In this document: positions 1-6,854 of the stretch, piece after piece
How the letters are laid out: each line of letters begins with the position of its first letter
Numbering within the stretch: position 1 is the stretch's first letter
Origin: UBA6382 sp963631415
Lineage (GTDB): Bacteria; Bacteroidota; Bacteroidia; Bacteroidales; Bacteroidaceae
Length of the DNA: 22,740 nucleotides
Direction of reading: 5' to 3'
NCBI GenBank assembly: GCA_963631415.1
Contig: CAVGQS010000016.1
Coordinates: forward strand, 1 to 22,740
Translations under genes and position numbers: made by a program
The notes under the pieces: generated by a model
What the model saw: the letters and a program-made list of their open reading frames with translations, nothing else
What the model was told of the DNA's origin: nothing
Databases searched by the model: none

Positions 1-1
1 G

Positions 2-109
2 GCCATAACAGGCCATGATGATCAAATTTCATTGGCAAAGGTACCGATAAATATTATAAAAAACAAAAATGATATTTATAAAAAAGAATGGATTTATGGA
101 GATATATAA
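2..109 (+). CDS. C-terminal end of an unknown protein (cut by window edge)
   Basis: Frame 2 is open from the window edge to a TAA at 107-109 and gives 35 residues, beginning AITGHDDQISLAKVPI and ending KKEWIYGDI. The composition is AT-rich like the next gene, and the residue mix (Lys, Ile, Asn, Asp) looks like a real protein end. The gene ends 19 bases before the next start, so the two may share a transcript. I do not recognise the family, and a chance open frame in AT-rich DNA cannot be excluded. Confidence 0.4.
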   Translation, partial: AITGHDDQISLAKVPINIIKNKNDIYKKEWIYGDI

Positions 110-128
110 AGTAAACATACGATAGGCA

Positions 129-767
129 ATGATTTCATCAGAAGAAGCGATCTCGTTTATTAAAACAAATTTGATTGAACTTATAGAAAGTGGTACACTG
201 AATGGGAGTTATCAGCAATCAAATACAACAATTTCATTCTATGTTTATAGAAATGCATCAGAAGAATTGCCCTTATTGACTTTAAGAACGAGTGACCATA
301 GACCAACATTACAGAACTATCTTTATTCTCGAAATCCTATGCCGTCTGAAACTGATGATACTAACTTAAGTATAGAATTTTACAAGCCAAAGATAGGTAG
401 AAACAATCTTAGATTTAGAAACAGATTAAAGAATAGCATAAGCATACCCGTTGGTGCAAATGTACCAAACCCTTTCACGGTGTCGTCATATTCATATTCA
501 CCGCAAAAATTAGATATAGATGATATTAAAATCATCTATGAATCAATTTTGGAATGGATTTTTGCGCAACCAAGACAAACTTTTATAGACCCTTTTGCAA
601 ATACGGCAAAAAAGGCAAAAGTTTCAATAAAGACAGTCATGATAAAAGTCTCTGTAGCGCAAAATATTTCAATGGACAAGGATGGACTTTGGGTTGCGGC
701 AAATGAAGATGGCGCAGACTTTATATCTGAATCAAGACAAAATAAAACAAAACACAATATAATATGA
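129..767 (+). CDS. Hypothetical protein in AT-rich island
   Basis: This 212-residue protein belongs to no family I recognise. It has no signal peptide or membrane segment. It starts with an amphipathic helix-like stretch (SSEEAISFIKTNLIELIESG), continues with a Ser/Asn/Tyr-rich middle that looks like beta structure, and ends with a Lys-rich tail. A helix around residues 136-150 ends in a Trp (SILEWIFAQPRQ). Base composition and codon use (AAA, ATA, TTT, AGA) are far more AT-rich than in the genes from base 987 onward, which points to transfer. Its TGA stop overlaps the ATG of the next small ORF (ATGA), so the two are probably translated together. The location and the partner ORF suggest a phage or mobile-element origin. 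No function can be assigned. Confidence 0.7.
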   Translation: MISSEEAISFIKTNLIELIESGTLNGSYQQSNTTISFYVYRNASEELPLLTLRTSDHRPTLQNYLYSRNPMPSETDDTNLSIEFYKPKIGRNNLRFRNRLKNSISIPVGANVPNPFTVSSYSYSPQKLDIDDIKIIYESILEWIFAQPRQTFIDPFANTAKKAKVSIKTVMIKVSVAQNISMDKDGLWVAANEDGADFISESRQNKTKHNII

Positions 768-826
768 AACGAGTAATTAGATTAACTGAAGGAGACCTTC
801 GAAGAATGATTAAGCGCCAGACGTAA
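764..826 (+). CDS. 20-residue ORF with RLTExDL-type motif, probably a truncated mobile-element gene
   Basis: The ATG overlaps the stop of the preceding gene (ATGA), and the frame reads MKRVIRLTEGDLRRMIKRQT then TAA. This matches the pattern [I/V]IRLTESDLxxIVK that I know from the first residues of many otherwise unrelated proteins of gut Bacteroidales and their phages, where it is normally followed by more sequence. Here a stop comes after codon 20. Downstream the composition changes to that of the core chromosome, so the likely reading is a gene start whose body was lost at the edge of an inserted or deleted segment. A genuine micro-protein is the alternative. The family link rests on recall, not on an alignment. 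Confidence 0.45.
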   Translation: MKRVIRLTEGDLRRMIKRQT

Positions 827-839
827 CGCGCTGAAAATG

Positions 840-882
840 AAGCGTGCTCAAATCCCTCTTCTTTTTACGAAGAACGCTTTTT
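840..882 (+). terminator. Possible rho-independent terminator of the left-edge genes
   Basis: AAGCGT (840-845) pairs with ACGCTT (874-879), and an inner TCTTC (857-861) pairs with GAAGA (869-873). An asymmetric bulge lies on the left arm, and a short T run follows at 878-882. It sits 14 bases after the 20-codon ORF. The bulge makes it weaker than the terminator at 902-946. Confidence 0.35.
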
Positions 883-901
883 ACCTGCTAAGCCGAAAAA
901 C

Positions 902-946
902 AAAAAAAGCCGGAGGCTCTCCACGGGTGGGAGAACCTCCGGCTTT
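902..946 (-). terminator. Rho-independent terminator of the DUF4488 gene
   Basis: AAAGCCGGAGG (906-916) and CCTCCGGCTTT (936-946) form an 11-bp stem. It continues, after one mismatch, with TCTCC (918-922) pairing to GGAGA (930-934), leaving a 7-base loop. On the minus strand the stem is followed by seven T (complement of A902-908). It lies 41 bases beyond the stop of the minus-strand gene at 987. Confidence 0.9.
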
Positions 947-986
947 ATCGGGTAAAGTTCGGACTTTGTTGAGTGGCGCTTGGGCT

Positions 987-1673
987 TTATTGGTCAAAGT
1001 CGTCGCTGTTGCTGCTTTCTTCGTTGGCAAATGGGTTGAAGTTGCCTGTGCTGGACTTGGAGTCTGTGTTGCCCTGGTTGCTCGAGCCTGGTCGGCGCGA
1101 GGGGCGCTTGCCCATGTTGGGTCCGCCTTGGCCGGGACCGCCCTTGCCAGGCTCCGGACGCACGCCGCCCTGTTTGCCCTCACCGCCGGGACCTCTCTGG
1201 CGCTGCGGCTGCACGCGGAGCCACAGTTGGCTGGTGGGAGTCTGCTTGCCTGCCTCCATGTAGTCTATCATGAGCCACATCGGGCCTTCGAGCCTGAATC
1301 TGTAGACGGTGCTGTCGTTCATGGTGGAGTCAAACCTCATGGCGAGGCGGTGCTCCACGTAGGTGGTGTCGGAGAGTTTCTCTATCCTGCCCTGCTTCTG
1401 GATGAAGCAAGCGCCCTCCGACGGGATGCCGATGTTCTGGAATCCCAGTTCCTGGTCAATCACTTTCAGTATGGGCAGCAGCGAGAGCTGCGGCTGGTTG
1501 TCTTCTCCAGGCGTGAGGGTGCAGAGCTGCCATGTTCCGTTGAGCGTGGGCTGGAAGCGGCGTGACCCTCTGTCGCCGCGTTGCGGTCCGCCCTGCGGTC
1601 CCTCTTGGGCGCTGGCGGCAATGCTGGCTATGCAGCAGAGCGCTGCCAGCACAAAAATCTTCGTCATCTTCAT
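987..1673 (-). CDS. Secreted DUF4488 family protein with Gly/Pro/Arg-rich tail
   Basis: The 228-residue product has an N-terminal signal peptide (MKMTKIFVLAALCCIASIAASAQ, cleavage probably near residues 22-23). A lipocalin-like DUF4488 domain follows, starting at NGTWQLCTL and ending near SQLWLRV. The last third is low-complexity, rich in Gly, Pro, Arg and Gln, and closes with a Ser/Asn/Asp stretch. DUF4488 is known mostly from Prevotella and relatives, and its function is unknown. I chose the start at 1673 because the signal peptide begins there; the open frame runs further upstream but crosses the promoter at 1734-1768. The gene is monocistronic, with its own promoter and a strong terminator. 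An envelope or periplasmic role is inferred from the signal peptide only. Confidence 0.8.
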   Translation of the reverse strand: MKMTKIFVLAALCCIASIAASAQEGPQGGPQRGDRGSRRFQPTLNGTWQLCTLTPGEDNQPQLSLLPILKVIDQELGFQNIGIPSEGACFIQKQGRIEKLSDTTYVEHRLAMRFDSTMNDSTVYRFRLEGPMWLMIDYMEAGKQTPTSQLWLRVQPQRQRGPGGEGKQGGVRPEPGKGGPGQGGPNMGKRPSRRPGSSNQGNTDSKSSTGNFNPFANEESSNSDDFDQ

Positions 1674-1733
1674 AGGCGTAGTGGTATTGTCGTTATTTGT
1701 AAAGTTTTCAACAAACAATGTGCTTGTTGTGTG

Positions 1734-1768
1734 CAAACTTAGCGAAAAAAAATCTGTTTGTGGCAAAA
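1734..1768 (-). promoter_or_regulatory. Bacteroidota-type promoter of the DUF4488 gene
   Basis: Read on the minus strand, TTTTG (1768-1764) is followed after 22 bases by TAAGTTTG (1741-1734). This matches the Bacteroidota sigma consensus TTTG / TAnnTTTG. The start codon lies about 60 bases downstream. Confidence 0.7.
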
Positions 1769-1830
1769 CGCGCCTTAAATAATATAAAAAGGTATAGCCG
1801 GGGAGTGCCTCAACCGGCATGGCCTGGGCG

Positions 1831-2790
1831 TCAGCGCCGTTTGTTGCGGGGGTGGTGGAGGAGGATTTCTTCGCGCAGGCGGGTGCTGTCGATATGGGTG
1901 TAGATTTGGGTGGTGGCTATGCTTTCGTGGCCGAGCATGGCCTGGATGGCGCGGAGGTTGGCGCCGCCCTCGAGGAGGTGGGTGGCGAAGGAGTGGCGGA
2001 AAGTGTGGGGCGAGACGTTGCGGGTGATGCCCGCCTTGGCGCAGAGTTCCTTGATGAGGTGGAAGACCATGATTCTGCCGATGTTCTTGATGCGGCGCTT
2101 GACGGTGATGAAGACGTAGTCCTGGTATTCGGGCGGTATCTCCCACTGGTTGCGGTCGAGGAAGTAGAGCCTTAGTTCCTTGATGGCCTTGGCGGAGATG
2201 GGCACGAGGCGCTCCTTGGCCCCCTTGCCCTTGACGCGGATGAACTCCTCGTCGAGGTAGAGATTGGAGAGCTTGAGGTCGCAGAGTTCGCTGACGCGCA
2301 GTCCGCAGCTGTAGAGCGTCTCGATGATTGCGCGGTTGCGCTGTCCCTCGCGCGTGTCGAGCCTTACGGCGTCTTCTATGCGGTCTATTTCTTCGGGCGA
2401 CAGCACTTCGGGCAGATGCAGGCCCACCTTAGGCGACGCGAGCAGTTCGCTGGGGTCGGCGTCGATGCGGTCTGTCAGGAGGAGGTGTTTGTAGAATGTG
2501 CGCACGCCCGAGAGGATGCGTGCCTGCGAGCGGGCGTCGAGTCCTATGTCGTGGAGCGCGGCAGAGAAGCGGTGGAGGTCGTCGATGGTGGCAGCGAGCG
2601 GTTCGATGCCCTCGGTGGCGCAGTAGTCGAGGAGTTTGCGTGCGTCGCGCATGTAGGCGTCGAGCGTGTTGGCCGACAAGCCGCGCTCCAGCCTCAGGTA
2701 GATGGAGAAGGGGCGGAGGTAGTCGTCCTCCCATTGTGGCGGTATGGAGGGCAGTGCCGGCTGCTCGGAGTCAATAAATTGTGCTGACAT
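1831..2790 (-). CDS. xerD: Tyrosine recombinase XerD
   Basis: This is a site-specific recombinase that, with XerC, resolves chromosome dimers at dif during division. The 319-residue protein has the N-terminal SAM-like core-binding domain (about 22-108) and the C-terminal catalytic domain (about 125-310). The whole active site is visible: Arg165 (CGLRVSEL), Lys189 (KGKGAKER), His262 and Arg265 (HTFRHSFATHL), His288 (LGHES) and the nucleophile Tyr297 (TQIYTHI). Length is close to the usual 300 or so, with a roughly 15-residue N-terminal extension. It is divergent from aroQ. Codon use matches the chromosome, so this is the housekeeping enzyme and not the integrase of the AT-rich island. XerC and XerD are hard to separate by eye; the LEGGANLRAIQAMLGHESI region favours XerD. 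Confidence 0.9.
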   Translation of the reverse strand: MSAQFIDSEQPALPSIPPQWEDDYLRPFSIYLRLERGLSANTLDAYMRDARKLLDYCATEGIEPLAATIDDLHRFSAALHDIGLDARSQARILSGVRTFYKHLLLTDRIDADPSELLASPKVGLHLPEVLSPEEIDRIEDAVRLDTREGQRNRAIIETLYSCGLRVSELCDLKLSNLYLDEEFIRVKGKGAKERLVPISAKAIKELRLYFLDRNQWEIPPEYQDYVFITVKRRIKNIGRIMVFHLIKELCAKAGITRNVSPHTFRHSFATHLLEGGANLRAIQAMLGHESIATTQIYTHIDSTRLREEILLHHPRNKRR

Positions 2791-2815
2791 GGCAAAGAGT
2801 ATGGATTTTTGTTCC

Positions 2816-2834
2816 TAAATTTGCGCCAAAGTTA
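2816..2834. promoter_or_regulatory. Closely packed opposing -7 elements for xerD and aroQ
   Basis: On the plus strand TAAATTTG (2816-2823) fits the Bacteroidota -7 element and would serve aroQ. On the minus strand TAACTTTG (complement of 2827-2834) would serve xerD, starting transcription about 30 bases before its ATG. The two elements are three bases apart, and each lies where the other would start transcription. No clear -33 element is visible for either. Confidence 0.55.
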
Positions 2835-2884
2835 CGAAAAGGCGGCAAGAGACGATGCCGCCAGCGTCAAAAAACATTAGGAAG

Positions 2885-3304
2885 ATGAAGATACTTATCC
2901 TTAACGGGCCCAACCTGAACCTGTTGGGCGTGAGAGAGCCGGCGGTTTACGGCAGCTCAACCTTTGCCGACTACTACGACAAGTTGGTGGCCATGTATCC
3001 CGACGTGGAGCTGTCGTATTATCAGAGCAACGTGGAGGGTGAGCTGATAAACAAGATTCACGAGGCAGGCTTCTCCTACGACGGCATAGTGCTCAACGCC
3101 GGCGCCTACACCCACACCTCTGTGGCTCTGCTCGACTCCATCAAGGCGGTGACGACGCCCGTGATAGAGGTGCACATCTCCAACGTGCACCAGCGCGAGG
3201 AGTTCAGACACAAGTCCATGATTTCGGCAGGGTGCCGCGGCGTGATATGCGGTTTTGGCCTCACGTCCTACCGCCTGGCTATCGAAGCGATAGTGAATCC
3301 CTGA
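2885..3304 (+). CDS. aroQ: 3-dehydroquinate dehydratase, type II
   Basis: This enzyme converts 3-dehydroquinate to 3-dehydroshikimate in the cytoplasmic shikimate pathway. The 139-residue product is typical of type II enzymes (about 145). It shows the N-terminal NGPNLNLLGVREP motif with the catalytic Tyr in PAVYGS, the NAGAYTHTSVAL motif, and EVHISNVHQREEFRHKS with the catalytic His. I chose the ATG at 2885 because the family begins directly with MKILILNGPNLN; an in-frame ATG at 2855 would add ten unsupported residues. Its stop overlaps the next gene's start by one base (TGATG), so the methyltransferase is translationally coupled. Confidence 0.94.
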   Translation: MKILILNGPNLNLLGVREPAVYGSSTFADYYDKLVAMYPDVELSYYQSNVEGELINKIHEAGFSYDGIVLNAGAYTHTSVALLDSIKAVTTPVIEVHISNVHQREEFRHKSMISAGCRGVICGFGLTSYRLAIEAIVNP

Positions 3305-3933
3305 TGCAAGACCTGACGGACTACATCGAGGCTCACGTAGACGCGGAGCACCCCTACCTCTATAAGCTCTACCGCGAGACCAACCTCTACCTGCTGCGTC
3401 CGCGCATGGCTTCGGGCCACGTGCAGGGCGTGATGCTGAGGATGCTGGTGGAGATGATAGGGCCGCGGCGCATACTCGAGATAGGCACCTATACGGGCTA
3501 CTCCGCCCTCTGCATGGCGTCGGGGCTGCAGGACGGCGGCATGGTCGACACCTACGAAATTAACGATGAAATGGAGGATTTCACGCGTCCGCGCATCGAG
3601 GCTTCGCCCTGGGCTGACAAGGTGAGACTGCACATTGGCGACGTGCTGAAAGAACTGGCGGGATCGAGCGAGCGCTACGACCTCGTGTTTATTGACGGCA
3701 ACAAGCGGCAGTATCCGGAATATTACGAACTGGCGCTGGAGCTGCTCAGCGACGGCGGCTATATACTGGCCGACAACACGCTGTGGGACGGCCATGTGGT
3801 AGACCCCGCCTACGACCACGAGCCCCAGACCGTAGGCGTAAGGAAATTCAACGACATGGTGGCACGCGACGCAAGGGTAGAGAAGGTGATACTCCCCTTG
3901 CGCGACGGGCTTACTTTGATAAGGAAGCGATAG
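3304..3933 (+). CDS. SAM-dependent O-methyltransferase (catechol/caffeoyl-CoA type)
   Basis: The 209-residue class I methyltransferase of the O-methyltransferase family 3 transfers the methyl group of S-adenosylmethionine to a hydroxyl, usually of a catechol-like compound, in the cytoplasm. The SAM site is visible as ILEIGTYTGYSALCMA, followed by the acidic strand end VDTYEINDE and by GDVLKEL. The metal-binding part is LVFIDGNKRQYPEYY and LADNTLWDGHV. The substrate is unknown. The start at 3304 overlaps the aroQ stop by one base; an upstream in-frame start at 3232 lies inside aroQ and adds residues foreign to the family. Pairing with aroQ suggests co-expression but does not show a shared pathway. 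Confidence 0.88.
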   Translation: MQDLTDYIEAHVDAEHPYLYKLYRETNLYLLRPRMASGHVQGVMLRMLVEMIGPRRILEIGTYTGYSALCMASGLQDGGMVDTYEINDEMEDFTRPRIEASPWADKVRLHIGDVLKELAGSSERYDLVFIDGNKRQYPEYYELALELLSDGGYILADNTLWDGHVVDPAYDHEPQTVGVRKFNDMVARDARVEKVILPLRDGLTLIRKR

Positions 3934-3974
3934 TGACCGAAAGGCGGCCGCAGACTATAATATAAGGAAGCGGC

Positions 3975-4011
3975 AGTAGGCTAAGCCTATGATTGCTCCT
4001 GCCTACTTTTT
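3975..4011 (+). terminator. Terminator after the aroQ-methyltransferase operon
   Basis: AGTAGGC (3975-3981) pairs with GCCTACT (4001-4007), followed by TTTT to 4011. The right arm covers the stop codon of the convergent minus-strand gene (4003-4005). A smaller alternative hairpin, AGGCTAAGCCT, lies inside the loop. Confidence 0.55.
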
Positions 4012-4491
4012 CTGCTTACCGATAGGTTTCGTGTTGCGCTTGGCAGGAGTGAACGGCAGTTCGTAGTCGCGGTTTTCGTAGTCGATGAGGAGGTCGGTAG
4101 AGTCGTTGGGGTGCGTGTCTATCTCGGAGTCGATTTCTCCCTTGAACACTTCTACTTTTACCTTGGCTATGCCGGCGGCAATCATGCCGAGTTTTTCGGC
4201 TGCGCCCCACGACAGGTCAACGATTCTGCCGCGTCCGAAGGGTCCGCGGTCGGTAACTTTCACTATTACAGTCTTGTGGTTTTTGAGGTGCGTCACCTTG
4301 AGCAGTGTGCCGAAGGGGTGAGTGCGGTGTGCGCAGATCATGCTGTCCTTGTGGTAGCGCTGGCCGTTGGCCATCTTGCTGCGCACGGTTTTGGCATAGA
4401 ACGACGCGATGCCCACTTGCTGAGCCGTGGCCGTGAGGCTGGTGCAGCAGAGCAGGAATGCGATGGCTAAAACGAGATGTCTTGTCTTCAT
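4003..4491 (-). CDS. Secreted RlpA-like double-psi beta-barrel protein
   Basis: The 162-residue protein has a signal peptide (MKTRHLVLAIAFLLCCTSLTATAQ) and a double-psi beta-barrel RlpA-type domain at about residues 26-115. The diagnostic strings are ASFYA, ANGQRY, CAHRTHPFGTLLKV and VTDRGPFGRGRIVDLS, then LGMIAAGIAKVKVEV. RlpA-family proteins sit in the cell envelope and some cleave naked glycan strands of peptidoglycan as lytic transglycosylases. There is no SPOR domain after the barrel, only a 45-residue charged tail, and the Asp usual in many RlpA proteins after the G-x-x-[FY] motif is His here (RYHKDS), so activity is uncertain. The start at 4491 is set by the signal peptide. It is last in the HAD-ribF-CPBP operon, 23 bases after the CPBP stop. 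Confidence 0.85.
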   Translation of the reverse strand: MKTRHLVLAIAFLLCCTSLTATAQQVGIASFYAKTVRSKMANGQRYHKDSMICAHRTHPFGTLLKVTHLKNHKTVIVKVTDRGPFGRGRIVDLSWGAAEKLGMIAAGIAKVKVEVFKGEIDSEIDTHPNDSTDLLIDYENRDYELPFTPAKRNTKPIGKQKK

Positions 4492-4514
4492 GGATACAGG
4501 TTTTAGTGGTGGTT

Positions 4515-5294
4515 TTATGGTGTAAGCCTCTTGTTGAGGACGAGCAGCAGCGGAATGGCAACGACGACGGCTGCCGCCAGGACTATATATATATAATAAG
4601 GTATAGGGAGCAGGCTTGTGAGGGTGGCGTCTTGGGGCAGGAAGCGGAGCATCAATACCGCAACGAGGTTGTTGCAAATGTGGCACACGACCGACGGCCA
4701 GATGCTGCGCGTCTTGACGTAGAGCCACGCCAGGTAGAGTCCCAGCAAGAAGGCGCTGAGCGACTGCGCGGGGTTCATGTGGATGACGCCGAAGATGAGA
4801 GCCGAGAACACGATGACCTTGGTCGGCGAACCCGGCATCTGCTCGAGCAGCGCGCCCGTGACACCGTAGCGGAAACATATCTCCTCCGACAAGGGGCCAA
4901 TGACAGCCATAATCGGCAGCGCCCAAAAACCCACGCTCATCTCGGAGAATGAGGCGCCCATGAGGTCAGGCAAGTCGGCTATCTCAACCAAGCAGTTTGA
5001 CGCCAGGATGAGCGGCAGTGACGTGAGCAGGCAGAGCAGCAGTGTAAGGGAGGTGTTGGCGCGCTGTTTCAGCCCTCGGAAAGGAGTGCGGAAGCCCTTG
5101 CCGCAAATCAGGATGGCGGCGACGGCGGTGAGCAGCGAACTGACCAGCAGCGACGCGAGCAAGACGCCGGCAGGGAGGCTGTGAGTGGGGCTTGCCTGGC
5201 CAGCGCCAGAAAGCAGTACGAACAGGTAAGCCGCAAAACCTATGACGGTCTGCAGAATGAAATAGATGACTATGATGAGCAGAGATTTCTTCAT
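4515..5294 (-). CDS. CPBP family intramembrane metalloprotease
   Basis: The 259-residue integral membrane protein has about seven to eight hydrophobic segments (first at 5-28, last at 233-253). It carries the complete CPBP (Abi/CaaX protease) signature: EExxxR at Glu137-Glu138-Arg142 (SEEICFRYG), FxxxH at Phe168-His172 (FGVIHMNP), and HxxxN at His205-Asn209 (HICNN). Family members cleave prenylated or other membrane proteins, and in bacteria several are linked to bacteriocin self-immunity; the substrate here is unknown. Its ATG overlaps the ribF stop (ATGA at 5291-5294), so it is translationally coupled to a housekeeping gene. Confidence 0.9.
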   Translation of the reverse strand: MKKSLLIIVIYFILQTVIGFAAYLFVLLSGAGQASPTHSLPAGVLLASLLVSSLLTAVAAILICGKGFRTPFRGLKQRANTSLTLLLCLLTSLPLILASNCLVEIADLPDLMGASFSEMSVGFWALPIMAVIGPLSEEICFRYGVTGALLEQMPGSPTKVIVFSALIFGVIHMNPAQSLSAFLLGLYLAWLYVKTRSIWPSVVCHICNNLVAVLMLRFLPQDATLTSLLPIPYYIYIVLAAAVVVAIPLLLVLNKRLTP

Positions 5295-6217
5295 TCCATC
5301 GTGAGTCTTATGGTTTGGAGTTTGTCCTTGGCGAGCTGTTCCTGCAGTTGGTCGAGCGACTCAAAGCGCTGCTCGTCGCGTATGTGGTCGATGACGCTGA
5401 TGCAGATGCTGCGTCCGTAGATTTCCCCGTTGAAATCGAGCAAATTGACCTCGATGTGCAGCTCCGGGTGGTTGCGCACGCTGGGCCGGTTGCCTATGTA
5501 GAGCATGCCGCGCAGGGAGGAGTCGCCGAGGCTGACCCTGGCAGCGTAGACGCCCGCTTTGGGCACCAGTTTGTCGGGCGAGTCGAGCGCTATGTTGGCG
5601 GTGGGGAAGCCGAGGGTGCGCCCTATGGCCTGTCCGTGAACCACCGTGCCGCTCATGGAGTAGGGTCTGCCAAGGATGCGGGCTGCCGTGGCGGCGTCGC
5701 CCTCTGCCAGCGCGTTGCGCACGGCCGTGGACGAGGCGCGGAGGCCTGGCATGGGCAGTGCGCGCACCACCTCGATGCCCAGTTCTTCGCCATAGAGGCG
5801 GTAGTCGTCAAAGCCTTTGCCGTCGCGCTTGCCGAAGCGGTTGTCGTAGCCGGTGACCAGCACCTTGCCGTGAAACTGGTTGCGCAGAATCTTCTCCATA
5901 TACTGGCGCGCGTCGGTCTGGGCAAGCTGCGGGGTGAAGTCGAGCAATGCCACGTAGTCGACGCCGCACTGCCCGATGAGCTGCAGTTTCTCTTGCAGGG
6001 TAGTCAGCTGCGGGACGCGGTCGGTGGGGTCGAGCACCTGGCGCGGGTGCTGCCTGAAGGTCACGACCATGGACTGGAGTCCCCGCCTGGCCGCCTCGTC
6101 GGTCACTTGGCGCAGCAGGAACTGGTGGCCGCGGTGGACGCCGTCGAAGAAACCTACGGTCTGCACACACGGGCCAAAAGCCATGTTGCCGGAAGAACTG
6201 CCGTCGATAGTCTGCAT
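5291..6217 (-). CDS. ribF: Bifunctional riboflavin kinase / FAD synthetase
   Basis: The enzyme phosphorylates riboflavin to FMN and adenylates FMN to FAD in the cytoplasm. The 308-residue form has the N-terminal nucleotidyltransferase domain, with GFFDGVHRGHQ (22-32), GYDNRFGKRDG (123-133) and SSTAVR (162-167). The C-terminal flavokinase domain has GRTLGFPTANI (199-209), GVYAARV and the catalytic Glu in IEVNLLDF (about 256). I prefer the ATG at 6217 because the family starts shortly before the TVGFFDGVH strand and because this leaves 13 bases after the HAD stop. An in-frame ATG at 6247 would overlap the HAD gene by 17 bases. It is second of four genes in a minus-strand operon. Confidence 0.93.
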   Translation of the reverse strand: MQTIDGSSSGNMAFGPCVQTVGFFDGVHRGHQFLLRQVTDEAARRGLQSMVVTFRQHPRQVLDPTDRVPQLTTLQEKLQLIGQCGVDYVALLDFTPQLAQTDARQYMEKILRNQFHGKVLVTGYDNRFGKRDGKGFDDYRLYGEELGIEVVRALPMPGLRASSTAVRNALAEGDAATAARILGRPYSMSGTVVHGQAIGRTLGFPTANIALDSPDKLVPKAGVYAARVSLGDSSLRGMLYIGNRPSVRNHPELHIEVNLLDFNGEIYGRSICISVIDHIRDEQRFESLDQLQEQLAKDKLQTIRLTME

Positions 6218-6230
6218 GGTGACGGTGGTG

Positions 6231-6848
6231 TTATGAAAGTTTGGCAATCCAGTCGCCGCCCTTGGCGAGCAAGGTGCGGAAGCCCAGCGCTGCCGCCCCG
6301 TCGAGGTTGACCTGGCTGTCGTCGATAAACAAGGTTTCGGAAGCCTCGATGTGAGCCGTGTTGAGCACCGCCTGGAATACCTCTGCCTCAGGTTTCTCCA
6401 GATGGAGCAAGTGGGAGAGGAAAATGCCCTTGAACCACGCGGTGACGTCTTCGCCCTGATAGGTCATGCGCTGTCGCTCGATGAAGTCCCAGTGAATCTC
6501 GTTGCTGTTGCTGAGGATGAAGAGGTTGAAGCGGTCCTTCAGGCTGCGCAGCGCCTCGTAGCGTTCAGGCTGGATGGGCAGAACGAGGCTGGTCCAGGCG
6601 TCGCGAATCTGCTGGTCGGTGACGCCGGGCATGGAACTCATGTGCCGCAAGGTATCGTAGAACTCGCTGGCAGTCATGATGCCGCGGTCTATCTGTTGGA
6701 AAATGCCGTCAAACTGAGAGTATTGCTGTGGGAAGATGTCGCCAGCCAGACCTATCTTTTGGAAATTGGCGACGCACGTTTCCGGACTCAGGTCGCAGAT
6801 TACTCCGCCAAAATCAAAGACAATGTTTTTTATGTTTTCAATATTCAT
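6231..6848 (-). CDS. HAD-superfamily hydrolase (YihX-like phosphatase)
   Basis: This 205-residue haloacid dehalogenase subfamily IA protein is probably a small-molecule phosphatase. Motif I is VFDFGGVICD, with the nucleophile Asp12 and Gly at the +2 position as in the YihX/epoxide-hydrolase-like group. Motif II is LSNSNEIH, motif III has Lys in LEKPEAEVF, and motif IV is LFIDDSQVN. A helical cap lies between motifs I and II. The substrate cannot be told from sequence; YihX relatives act on sugar phosphates. The ATG at 6848 is the right start: a TTG nine bases upstream lies inside the promoter -7 element. First gene of the operon with ribF, the CPBP protease and the RlpA-like gene. Confidence 0.85.
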   Translation of the reverse strand: MNIENIKNIVFDFGGVICDLSPETCVANFQKIGLAGDIFPQQYSQFDGIFQQIDRGIMTASEFYDTLRHMSSMPGVTDQQIRDAWTSLVLPIQPERYEALRSLKDRFNLFILSNSNEIHWDFIERQRMTYQGEDVTAWFKGIFLSHLLHLEKPEAEVFQAVLNTAHIEASETLFIDDSQVNLDGAAALGFRTLLAKGGDWIAKLS

Positions 6849-6854
6849 GCGTTG

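Noticed and set aside
837..1565. 242-codon plus-strand open frame opposite the DUF4488 gene
   Set aside because: The frame reads through the terminator hairpin and is antisense to a gene with a signal peptide, promoter and terminator.
1831..2790. The tyrosine recombinase as integrase of the AT-rich island
   Set aside because: Its codon use matches the chromosome, it has XerD features and length, and it is separated from the island by a DUF4488 gene with its own promoter and terminator.
5315..6310. 331-codon plus-strand open frame opposite ribF
   Set aside because: Antisense shadow of ribF, whose motifs are all present on the minus strand.
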